A stretch of 12,203 nucleotides of DNA from assembly GCA_030526445.1 (NCBI GenBank), contig JAUNCV010000053.1, positions 1 through 12,203 of the forward strand, written 5' to 3'. Within the stretch, counting starts at the first letter, position 1. Each line of letters opens with the position of its first letter. This document shows, one piece after another, positions 1 through 6,314 of the stretch. The translations under genes were made by a program, and so were the position numbers. Source of the DNA: Bacteroidales bacterium. Lineage in GTDB: Bacteria > Bacteroidota > Bacteroidia > Bacteroidales > UBA3663. The notes beneath the pieces are model-generated. The model did no database searches. It saw only the letters and a list, made by a program, of their open reading frames with translations, and had not been told where the DNA came from.

Positions 1-50
1 TGCATCGCCGATGGTACTGCCAACGCGGGAGAGTAGGAAGCGGCCACCTT
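1..50 (+). rRNA. rrf: 5S ribosomal RNA, 3' end (partial)
   Basis: The first bases match the conserved 3' part of bacterial 5S rRNA: CGCCGATGGTACTGC followed by a GGGAGAGTAGG block and a terminal strand (about 40-50) that would pair with the missing 5' end. The rest of the gene, and presumably the 16S and 23S genes of the same operon, lie off the left edge. The exact mature 3' end cannot be fixed without the 5' strand; I place it at about 48-50, just before the terminator hairpin. The identity is secure from the conserved motif. Confidence 0.88.
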
Positions 51-54
51 ACAG

Positions 55-87
55 AAGCCTCAAGGATTGCTCCTTGGGGCTTTTTTT
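55..87 (+). terminator. rRNA operon intrinsic terminator
   Basis: A 12-bp stem (55-66 with 71-82, one G-T pair) closes a TTGC loop and runs directly into a T tract (81-87). It starts a few bases after the 5S end, so it is the natural Rho-independent terminator of the rRNA operon. Confidence 0.9.
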
Positions 88-91
88 GTTA

Positions 92-160
92 GGTAGCTTC
101 CAACGAATTCTAAGTTGAAGCGGTCCCCTTCCTGAAAGCCTCGAGATTTTCTCGTTTTTT
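92..160 (+). repeat. Degenerate second copy of the 5S 3' tail and terminator
   Basis: Aligning 92-145 to 13-64 with two single-base gaps gives about 36 identities in 54 columns by hand count. The best part is 117-145 against 37-64 (GAAGCGG, CCTT, GAA, GCCTC in common). As in the first copy, a hairpin follows, but it is reduced to CGAG/CTCG (142-145 with 151-154) before a T tract (155-161). It looks like a decayed duplicate of the end of an rRNA operon, with a weak back-up terminator. It contains no usable 5S core. The similarity is visible; the duplication history is inferred. Confidence 0.55.
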
Positions 161-311
161 TCCCCTTTAAGAAGCTTTATGGTCTATGTATGTTGTGCGT
201 TTTTTTATGTTCTTCTTTCTGTTTTCAATCTTAAAAAATGTCATTTCGATTATCATAAATGTTAATTAATTGTCTAAAGATAGTCAGATGAGTTAACTAA
301 TTGAAATAATA

Positions 312-343
312 TTTGTTTGTTTAGACGTTTTTGTGTATATTTG
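312..343 (+). promoter_or_regulatory. Bacteroidetes-type promoter for bamD-rpoZ-DUF4293
   Basis: A -33 element TTTG (312-315) is followed after 20 bases by a perfect -7 element TAnnTTTG (TATATTTG, 336-343). This is the spacing expected for the primary sigma factor of Bacteroidetes. A second TTTG lies at 316-319. Transcription would start near 348-351, giving a leader of about 45 bases before the bamD ATG. Confidence 0.72.
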
Positions 344-394
344 CGACGCTATATTGCCTGTTCAAGGCTCTATTAGTAGATAATTTGTAAACAA

Positions 395-1213
395 ATGAGC
401 ATTAAAAATATATTTTATAGTCTTGTATTGGCACTTCCGTTTCTGTCTGGCTGTAATGAATATAATAAAATTCTTAAGTCTAAAGACGTAGATGAGAAGT
501 ATGAATATGCAAAGATGTACTACGAACAAAAGAAATATTCGCGAGCATCTACTTTGTTAACAGATGTCGTTCCAATTTATCGTGGTACGGAAATGGCAGA
601 AGATGCTCTTTATCTTTTGTCGATGAGTTATTTTAATATGCATGATTATATTTCGTCTGGCGAATATTTTCAGCGATATATAAATAACTATCCCCGAGGC
701 AGCAAAGTACAACAATGTAGATTCAACATGGCTTATGGAGATTATCAAGACTCTCCTGATGCCAGACTTGATCAGTCTGTTACAAAGAAAGCTATAAAAG
801 AACTTGATCATTTTATTGAATTATATCCACGTTCTGAATTAGCTGATAGTGCCACTGTGATGCGTATTGAACTCAGTGATCGTCTTTGTTACAAGGAGTA
901 TCTTAGTGCAAAACTATATTTGAATTTGGGAACTTATATGGGTAATAATTACGAGGCAGCGGTGATAACAGCTCGCAATGCCCAGGATGATTATCCTTAT
1001 TCTAAATATCGCGAAGATTTGGGCTATGTAATATTACGTGCCCGTTATGAGGCTGCAATCAATAGTATTGAGGAAAAGGCTGAAGAACGTTATCGCGAAG
1101 CTTATGATGAGTATTTCACGTTTACTAATGAGTATCCTGAAAGCTCGTATAAGAAAGAAGTTGAAAAAATGTATGCCAAACTCAGTAAGAAGATGGCAGA
1201 ATATGGAGAATAA
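395..1213 (+). CDS. bamD: Outer-membrane assembly lipoprotein BamD (YfiO family)
   Basis: This 272-residue lipoprotein is the likely BamD of the BAM complex, which acts with BamA to fold and insert beta-barrel proteins into the outer membrane. The N-terminus is a lipoprotein signal: a short basic start, a hydrophobic stretch (6-17) and a lipobox LSGC with the acylated Cys at 20. The rest is helical with TPR-like repeats, seen in the blocks around 33-60, 68-104 (YFQRYINNYP), 131-150 (FIELYPRSELADSA), 184-206 (DDYPYSKYREDL) and 231-255 (FTNEYPESSYKKE), the spacing typical of BamD. The length fits the family. It is first in a unit with rpoZ 19 bases downstream. A general TPR lipoprotein is the alternative, but the family pattern and the rpoZ neighbour favour BamD. 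Confidence 0.9.
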   Translation: MSIKNIFYSLVLALPFLSGCNEYNKILKSKDVDEKYEYAKMYYEQKKYSRASTLLTDVVPIYRGTEMAEDALYLLSMSYFNMHDYISSGEYFQRYINNYPRGSKVQQCRFNMAYGDYQDSPDARLDQSVTKKAIKELDHFIELYPRSELADSATVMRIELSDRLCYKEYLSAKLYLNLGTYMGNNYEAAVITARNAQDDYPYSKYREDLGYVILRARYEAAINSIEEKAEERYREAYDEYFTFTNEYPESSYKKEVEKMYAKLSKKMAEYGE

Positions 1214-1232
1214 TATTATAAATTAAATAGGT

Positions 1233-1580
1233 ATGGATTACAAGAAGTCGAATGCACCGTTTAATACTGTAACTCGTGATGTTATTGCTTTGTGCGAAGA
1301 CACAGGTAATATTTATGAAACAGTTGAAATCATAGCTCGTCGTGCAAATCAGATTGGTAACGAGATGAAACGTGATCTCGATAAAAAACTTCAGGAGTTT
1401 GCTACTAGCAATGACAATCTTGATGAGGTCGTAGAGAATCGTGAGCAAATCGAGATTAGTCGTTACTATGAAAAGCTGCCTAAGCCATCTTTGCTTGCAA
1501 CTCAGGAGTATGTTGAAGGCAATGTTTACTGGCGTCTTAATCCACAGCAGCAGGAAAACAACCAGCAGGTTAATTTCTGA
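1233..1580 (+). CDS. rpoZ: DNA-directed RNA polymerase subunit omega (Rpb6-like)
   Basis: This 115-residue protein is the Bacteroidetes form of the omega subunit, which helps fold and stabilise the beta' subunit of RNA polymerase. The segment TGNIYETVEIIARRANQI (24-41) carries the conserved omega/Rpb6 helix with its RRANQI core. ENREQIEISRYYEKLPKP (68-85) is a second block that I recognise from Bacteroidetes homologues. The C-terminal tail (104-115) is Gln/Asn-rich and probably disordered. The gene lies 19 bases after bamD and 3 bases before the DUF4293 gene, so all three are probably co-transcribed. It shares little with proteobacterial omega outside the core helix. Confidence 0.9.
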   Translation: MDYKKSNAPFNTVTRDVIALCEDTGNIYETVEIIARRANQIGNEMKRDLDKKLQEFATSNDNLDEVVENREQIEISRYYEKLPKPSLLATQEYVEGNVYWRLNPQQQENNQQVNF

Positions 1581-1583
1581 GTC

Positions 1584-2093
1584 ATGCTTCAACGAATTCA
1601 AACCGTTTATATGTTAGGAAGCGTCATTGCAATATTAATGATGCTTCTTTTTCCTTTGGGAACTATTTCTTCGACTAGTGCGACATTTAGTTTGTCTGCT
1701 TTGGGTATTTCTAGTGTGACCGAAGAGTTTCCTTATGATGTGATGAGATATCCTCTTATCATACTATTACTCATTATGTTTGTTCTTCCGCTTTTTTGTA
1801 TCTTCATGTACAACAAGCGTAAGATGCAGCTAAGAATTTTGATATATTCAGCTATTGTTGACCTCTTATTTTATGCATATTTCTTCATGTTTGAAACTAG
1901 TGCATGCTATGATTTGGTTAGTAATGCTTTGCATATAGCAGAAATGTCTGAGGAATTGGAAATTGGTTATAGATTCCATTTATTTGCTATGCCAGCTGTA
2001 AGTTGTTTTTGCTGTATTATGGCATTTCGAGGTGTGGCATATGATATTGCACTTCTTGAGAGTGCTGATCGTCTTCGTCCTTCAAGAAAATAA
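1584..2093 (+). CDS. DUF4293 family integral membrane protein
   Basis: This 169-residue membrane protein matches the Bacteroidetes-specific DUF4293 family, whose function is not known. Four hydrophobic segments are visible at about 9-28, 56-76, 83-104 and 133-150. An extracytoplasmic Ser/Thr-rich loop follows the first, and a basic patch (KRKMQLR, 78-84) lies between the second and third. It opens with LQRIQTVYM and ends with a short tail, ALLESADRLRPSRK, both typical of the family as I recall it. It starts 3 bases after rpoZ, the last gene of the bamD unit, and its stop codon lies inside the left arm of the terminator hairpin. There is no catalytic motif that I can see. Confidence 0.82.
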   Translation: MLQRIQTVYMLGSVIAILMMLLFPLGTISSTSATFSLSALGISSVTEEFPYDVMRYPLIILLLIMFVLPLFCIFMYNKRKMQLRILIYSAIVDLLFYAYFFMFETSACYDLVSNALHIAEMSEELEIGYRFHLFAMPAVSCFCCIMAFRGVAYDIALLESADRLRPSRK

Positions 2094-2120
2094 AAAAGCG
2101 GCTGAAAAGCCGCTTTTTTT
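2092..2120. terminator. Bidirectional terminator between DUF4293 and DUF2851 genes
   Basis: A 12-bp stem, AAAAAAGCGGCT (2092-2103) with its complement (2108-2119), closes a GAAA tetraloop. An A tract lies on the left and a T tract on the right, so the structure works as an intrinsic terminator on either strand. It separates the two convergent genes, overlapping the DUF4293 stop codon and ending 4 bases from the DUF2851 stop codon. Confidence 0.93.
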
Positions 2121-2123
2121 ATT

Positions 2124-3338
2124 TTATTCGTTGTTCGTTTCTTTGTGTTTGACAAGCCAACATCCAATTCGACACTGCATGCATTTTTTTGTTTCGCAAT
2201 ACTCTTTATAGAGATGTAAAAGTGCTTGAGAGTCAAAAGCATTTCGCTGAGGAATGCCGACTTTGTTCCAGTAATCCATGTACCGGTTTGACTCGGAAGG
2301 CAAGGTTTCAAGCATTTCTATAGCTTTTTCAATACGAAGATCATCTCCTTGCCATTGTGCATATGCGATAGAAATAGGGATGACGGCGTTAATAAGAATA
2401 GAACGAACTGTCATCTCGCCTAATTGCCGTGGCAATGTGAATATTTTTTGTAGAGATGTAATATCGTTTGCTTCCATTACTTCACTGAGAAGATTTGGGT
2501 GTGAGCATAGTAGTGCAGCTAAAGCGTTTAATCTGTTCTCAGGTGAAGCATATGGCCTAAGACGGGCAAGTTTCCATGCAGAAGAAGGCATAGGGGATAG
2601 TTGGAATTTTGCACGCAAGAAATTGTACTCTTGAAGTAGTCTGGAATCAGTATTTGGAATTAGACCCGCTTGACCTAAAAGTAGAGCTCTTACTTGGATA
2701 GGGTTGTCAAGATGTTTTTGTATAAAGCTGTATGGCAACGATCTTGCAAGTCTTTCACAGGAATCACTGTTCACACCGGTGCCTAAACTTCGTGTAAGTA
2801 TGACATAAAATGCCTCTTGCCAGCTTGCATTCTGGCCTTCTGTCAGATCTTTTACTCGAGCCACTTTGTTTAACATACGTTGTGTGAGAAGAGAAGTTTG
2901 CCAATCGTGCAGGATAATTGAGGGAACCTGTGGAAGTCGGGCTGCACAATGAATGGCAGAAAAAGAGTAAGGATTGTTTTGCGTGATTGCTTGATAGCGT
3001 CCTAAAACTTCTGCAGGAACCTTCATAACAACCGTTTTTATCGGTTCTCCATTAGGGTGTCTGATAATAGCATCTGCTTGCATGACCACGTGTAGGATAA
3101 CATTTTCATAAGCAGGATCGCCTTGGTGGTGATGTCTGTACCAGTCTGACGATTTGCAATGCATCTCCACATTTCCTGCCCATAGCATTCCATCAATTTT
3201 AACTTTCGCATTGAAGAAGTCTGGGCCGGCATCAAGATTACGTAATCCGGGATGAATCACTTCGATTTTCGTGTTATCGAGTGTTTCAATTGATTGGAAC
3301 AGCCTTTGCTGCCAAACGTAGTACATTAGATCTTCCAT
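2124..3338 (-). CDS. DUF2851 family protein
   Basis: This 404-residue protein belongs to the Bacteroidetes DUF2851 family, of no established function. I place the start at the ATG at 3338 (MEDLMYYVWQ), because homologues begin with this YVW motif; an in-frame ATG at 3422 would add 28 residues that do not fit the family and would reach past the predicted promoter. The conserved N-terminal block is clear: DAGPDFFNAK (36-45), GNVEMH (55-60), SSDWYRHHHQGD (63-74), ENVILHVV (78-85). A helical middle follows. The C-terminus holds four cysteines (381, 386, 389, 393) in the pattern C-x4-C-x2-C-x3-C, ending in CRIG and a basic tail. No signal peptide or membrane segment is visible, so it is likely cytoplasmic. 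It is a single-gene unit convergent with the bamD unit and divergent from dapB. Confidence 0.85.
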   Translation of the reverse strand: MEDLMYYVWQQRLFQSIETLDNTKIEVIHPGLRNLDAGPDFFNAKVKIDGMLWAGNVEMHCKSSDWYRHHHQGDPAYENVILHVVMQADAIIRHPNGEPIKTVVMKVPAEVLGRYQAITQNNPYSFSAIHCAARLPQVPSIILHDWQTSLLTQRMLNKVARVKDLTEGQNASWQEAFYVILTRSLGTGVNSDSCERLARSLPYSFIQKHLDNPIQVRALLLGQAGLIPNTDSRLLQEYNFLRAKFQLSPMPSSAWKLARLRPYASPENRLNALAALLCSHPNLLSEVMEANDITSLQKIFTLPRQLGEMTVRSILINAVIPISIAYAQWQGDDLRIEKAIEMLETLPSESNRYMDYWNKVGIPQRNAFDSQALLHLYKEYCETKKCMQCRIGCWLVKHKETNNE

Positions 3339-3361
3339 AATACTGGTTGTTGAATTTTTTG

Positions 3362-3369
3362 CAAAAATA
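3362..3369 (-). promoter_or_regulatory. Putative -7 element for the DUF2851 gene
   Basis: On the minus strand these bases read TATTTTTG, a full match to TAnnTTTG. It lies 24 bases upstream of the chosen DUF2851 start, leaving a short leader of roughly 15-20 bases. No clean TTTG is seen about 20 bases further upstream, only an A/T run, so the -33 element is weak. The position also supports the 3338 start over the one at 3422. Confidence 0.45.
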
Positions 3370-3444
3370 CGAAAAGTTGTAGAATAACGGTAAAAAAAAC
3401 TTCTTTTTTTGTGTGTTTCCATCGATTTTTATGATTTTGTGACG

Positions 3445-3498
3445 TATATTTGGAAAAAGTATTGTATCTTTGCACAAATAATGTGCACACTTTGTGTG
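3445..3498 (+). promoter_or_regulatory. dapB promoter region with overlapping inverted repeats
   Basis: Two full TAnnTTTG matches lie exactly 20 bases apart: TATATTTG (3445-3452) and TATCTTTG (3465-3472). The second is better placed for dapB, with a start near 3478 and a leader of about 58 bases. Neither has a clean TTTG at the ideal distance; TTTG at 3436-3439 is 25 bases from the second. Over the expected start site is an inverted repeat TGCACA-AATAA-TGTGCA (3471-3487). A second one, CACAC-TTT-GTGTG (3486-3498), overlaps it by two bases. Whether they bind a regulator or fold in RNA is unknown. Confidence 0.5.
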
Positions 3499-3535
3499 TT
3501 CTTAATTTTTGAAAGATAATAAATAGATATCTGAT

Positions 3536-4324
3536 ATGAAAATTGCATTGATTGGATATGGCAAGATGGGCCATATTATTGAAGAAATTGCTGTCAGTCG
3601 CGGCCATGAGGTCGTTGCTGCTATTGATATTAACAATCAGGAGGACTTTGAGGGTGATGCATTCAAAAGTGCTGATGTAGCAATTGAATTTACAACTCCT
3701 AAAACAGTCCTTGGGAATATAGATCGATGCTTGGCATCGGGCGTTCCTGTTGTTGTTGGTAGCACGGGCTGGTATAATGAATTGCCTTTTGTGACAGAGA
3801 AAGTAAAAAAGGCTGATGGCAGCTTGTTTTGGGCGTCGAATTTCTCAATAGGTGTCAATGTTTTTGTTGCTGTTCAAAAATACCTTGCGCGTATTATGAA
3901 CAATTATCCAAACTATGATGTGACACTTGAAGAGACTCACCATATTCACAAACTCGACTCGCCATCAGGCACAGCTATTACTATTGCAAATGCGATAACT
4001 GATTATTTGGATCGAAAGCAAGGCTGGAAAGAAACGGCTTGTGTATGGCAGCATGAGGATATGAGTGTTGATGTAGCTCGAAATGCTGAGGTTGGAACAA
4101 TGTTCTCGTCTCATTCGCCTGAAGAACTTGAAGTAATCGCTTTCAGACGAGGGGAAGTGCCAGGTATACATACTGTCACCTATGAAAGTGAGGTAGATAC
4201 TATCACTATGACACATTCGGCTAAGAGTCGACGCGGTTTCGCATTAGGAGCTGTGGTGGCTGCAGAATGGATGGCCGATGGCAAAAAAGGTGTTTATACA
4301 ATGACCGATTTAATGAAGTTCTAA
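3536..4324 (+). CDS. dapB: 4-hydroxy-tetrahydrodipicolinate reductase DapB
   Basis: DapB reduces 4-hydroxy-tetrahydrodipicolinate with NAD(P)H in the cytoplasm, a step to diaminopimelate (peptidoglycan) and lysine. The 262-residue length is usual. The Rossmann motif GYGKMGH is at 7-13, and GSTGW (75-79) and ASNFSIGVNVF (100-110) are family blocks near the cofactor and active site. The signature is complete: ETHHIHKLDSPSGTA (133-147), with the catalytic His pair at 135-136, Lys 139 and the substrate-binding SGTA. The C-terminus (FRRGEVPGIHTV 203-214, RRGFALGAVVAAEWM 232-246) is also typical. The start has the nucleotide-binding strand at residues 2-7, as expected. It heads the plus-strand run that continues with lepB 9 bases downstream. 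Confidence 0.97.
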   Translation: MKIALIGYGKMGHIIEEIAVSRGHEVVAAIDINNQEDFEGDAFKSADVAIEFTTPKTVLGNIDRCLASGVPVVVGSTGWYNELPFVTEKVKKADGSLFWASNFSIGVNVFVAVQKYLARIMNNYPNYDVTLEETHHIHKLDSPSGTAITIANAITDYLDRKQGWKETACVWQHEDMSVDVARNAEVGTMFSSHSPEELEVIAFRRGEVPGIHTVTYESEVDTITMTHSAKSRRGFALGAVVAAEWMADGKKGVYTMTDLMKF

Positions 4325-4333
4325 CGCAAAATA

Positions 4334-5686
4334 ATGGAAAATAATACTCCGAAGCGTGGTTTTGGACGCACAATGTCGACTTCCGAGAAAGTAAAGTGTG
4401 TGCTTTACAGTCTCGTGATTCTTTTGTTTGCCTTGTGGATGGGGTCTTTTTGGCCCCTGTTACTCATCCCCTTTGTTGTAGATATCTATTGGACATGTTA
4501 CATTCCTTGGACGTGGTGGCGTAATATTGAAAATGGTTTCCTTCGTGAGGTTATGAGTTGGGTCGATGCCATAGTTTTTGCAACTTTGGCAGTGTGGGTT
4601 TTGCAGAACTTCTTTTTCCAGAACTTCCAAATTCCTACAACCTCGCTCGAAAAAACAATGTTAGCCGGAGACTATCTTTGTGTGGCAAAGTATGAGTATG
4701 GTCCTCGTAAGCCCATCACTCCACTTTCGTTGCCTGTTTTTCAGCATACAATTGATGTATTTGGCATGAATTTCGGTAAATCATATACCGATATTATTCA
4801 GTGCGATTATGAGCGTATGCCGGGTCTTCGTGATGTAAAACGTGGTGATATTGTGGTTTTCAACTATCCACTTGACGATGATAGCCGTCCTGTTGACCGT
4901 CGTGAGAATTATGTAAAGCGATGCATAGGTTTGCCAGGTGAGACATTGCAAATTATCGATCGACAGGTGTATATAGATGGAGCAGCCATTGTTAATCCTG
5001 AGCAAATGCAGTCACGTTACTATGTTTATACCAATGGTCCGGCTATTTCTACTGCGTTTTGGAAATCTCTAGGTGTTTATACTCGTGGAAATAATGAGCA
5101 GTTAGGTCGTGATATAGATGAATTGCAAGTTGCACCTGCTGCGTCTTTCTTTGGTATAGAGCCCGATAGCATTACAGGCCAATACAATCATCTTTATACG
5201 GTCATCATGACAGCAGAAAAGGCTGCGGTGGTGGCAAATCGAAAGGATGTTGCATGGGTATGTCTTGAGCCTCTTGAACTAGAGAGCTATGCGGGTGTCT
5301 TTCCTAATGACCCAGCTTTTCGTTGGAAAGCCAATAGTTTTGGCCCACTTTGGATTCCCAAAGCAGGAGCACAGGTGGAACTTTCTCCTGAAAATGTAGC
5401 TCTATATGGTCGTTGCATTCGTACTTACGAAGGTAATACTTTAACGCAAAATGCGCAGGGACAATACATCCTAAATGGAGAAGTTGCATCTAACTATACA
5501 TTCAAGATGAATTATTATTGGATGATGGGTGATAATAGAGATAATTCTCTAGATTCACGCTATTGGGGATTTGTTCCAGAAGACCATATAGTTGGTACTC
5601 CTATCTTCATTTGGATGTCTATTGATCAAGAGACTGGAGAATTCCGATGGGATCGCTTTTTTAAGGGTGTAACAGGAATCAAGTAA
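4334..5686 (+). CDS. lepB: Signal peptidase I (LepB)
   Basis: This 450-residue membrane protease would remove signal peptides from exported proteins on the outer face of the inner membrane. The N-terminal hydrophobic stretches at about 22-50 and 74-95 anchor it. The Ser/Lys dyad is present: Ser104 in IPTTSLEKTM (100-109) and Lys195 in NYVKRCIGLPGE (192-203). Box D/E GDNRDNSLDSR is at 399-409, followed by YWGFVPEDHIVG. Position 105, after the Ser, is Leu rather than the common Met. A region of about 195 residues between the Lys block and GDNR is longer than in enterobacterial or Bacillus enzymes, a known tendency of the Bacteroidetes form. It follows dapB by 9 bases. As I recall, Bacteroides often has two lepB-like genes here; only one is present. 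Confidence 0.95.
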   Translation: MENNTPKRGFGRTMSTSEKVKCVLYSLVILLFALWMGSFWPLLLIPFVVDIYWTCYIPWTWWRNIENGFLREVMSWVDAIVFATLAVWVLQNFFFQNFQIPTTSLEKTMLAGDYLCVAKYEYGPRKPITPLSLPVFQHTIDVFGMNFGKSYTDIIQCDYERMPGLRDVKRGDIVVFNYPLDDDSRPVDRRENYVKRCIGLPGETLQIIDRQVYIDGAAIVNPEQMQSRYYVYTNGPAISTAFWKSLGVYTRGNNEQLGRDIDELQVAPAASFFGIEPDSITGQYNHLYTVIMTAEKAAVVANRKDVAWVCLEPLELESYAGVFPNDPAFRWKANSFGPLWIPKAGAQVELSPENVALYGRCIRTYEGNTLTQNAQGQYILNGEVASNYTFKMNYYWMMGDNRDNSLDSRYWGFVPEDHIVGTPIFIWMSIDQETGEFRWDRFFKGVTGIK

Positions 5687-5704
5687 CTTGCAAAAATCAT
5701 TATA

Positions 5705-6301
5705 ATGAAAGTTTTGCCAACTGCCTATTTTGCTCCCATTGGTTATTATGTCCACATGTTCAAAGACCCTGTGTTTATAGAGGCATGCGAGCATTATGAA
5801 AAGCAGACACTTCGCAACCGTTGTGTAATTGCTACAGGACAAGGACCTCAAGTTTTATCTATTAATGTAGAGAAAGGCAATCGTCTGCATACGCCTATCA
5901 CAGACATTCGTCTCAGCAGTCACGCTAACTGGATGCATCAGCATCTGTATTCTTTCGCTACCTATTATGGTAATTCGCCTTTTTATGAATATTATATTGA
6001 CGAATTGAAAGAGATAATGCTTGGCATTGGATATGGAGGATCTCTTTTCGAAATGAATGAAAAACTACGTTGTAAGATCTGCGAATTCATAGGCTTTGAA
6101 CCTCAAGTGGGATATACTTCACAATGGATGGGTAAAGAGGCTTTGATTACAGACTTCACGATGGTTTCTCCTGAACCATATTATCAGGTAGCTACCTATC
6201 CGGATCAAAAGTTCCTACCCGATATGAGTATTCTTGACCTTTTGTTTAATATGGGGCCAGAATCAATTCTTGTTATTCGCGAACTTGCAGCAAAGTTGTA
6301 A
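5705..6301 (+). CDS. WbqC-like family protein
   Basis: This 198-residue soluble protein fits the WbqC-like family. The name comes from an O-antigen cluster gene, but the biochemical role is not established. The family blocks are visible: TAYFAPIGYY (6-15), ACEHYEKQTLRNRC (27-40), a strand region IDV-like at 65-70, NWMHQH (75-80), YGNSPFYEYYIDE (88-100) and a C-terminal LPDMSILDLLFNMGPES (171-187). There is no signal peptide or membrane segment. It lies 18 bases after lepB and 13 before dxs, so it is probably co-transcribed with both. That setting hints at a housekeeping envelope role rather than a strain-specific glycan cluster, but this is inference from position only. Confidence 0.85.
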   Translation: MKVLPTAYFAPIGYYVHMFKDPVFIEACEHYEKQTLRNRCVIATGQGPQVLSINVEKGNRLHTPITDIRLSSHANWMHQHLYSFATYYGNSPFYEYYIDELKEIMLGIGYGGSLFEMNEKLRCKICEFIGFEPQVGYTSQWMGKEALITDFTMVSPEPYYQVATYPDQKFLPDMSILDLLFNMGPESILVIRELAAKL

Positions 6302-6314
6302 ACTTTTATTAATT

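Larger units (their letters stand above)
88..394. other. Gene-free spacer between the rRNA operon and bamD
   Basis: I see no open frame with family features and no tRNA-like cloverleaf in these 307 bases. The left part (about 92-160) resembles the 5S tail plus terminator at 13-87 and is listed separately. The middle (about 165-310) is AT-rich without recognisable structure. The right part carries the bamD promoter and a leader of about 45 bases. Confidence 0.7.

Noticed and set aside
356..368. Small hairpin GCCT/AGGC in the bamD leader
   Set aside because: A 4-bp stem is expected by chance, and no riboswitch-like context surrounds it.
1182..1601. A 139-codon open frame on the minus strand opposite rpoZ
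   Set aside because: It lies wholly over rpoZ and the gene edges; its product has no family pattern, and the plus-strand rpoZ is clear.
3339..3422. An in-frame ATG extending the DUF2851 protein by 28 residues
   Set aside because: Homologues begin at the YVW motif, and the extension runs through the predicted -7 element.
6234..6314. An upstream in-frame ATG extending dxs by 27 residues
   Set aside because: It would overlap the end of the WbqC-like gene, and the added residues do not resemble Dxs; the ATG at 6315 fits homologues.
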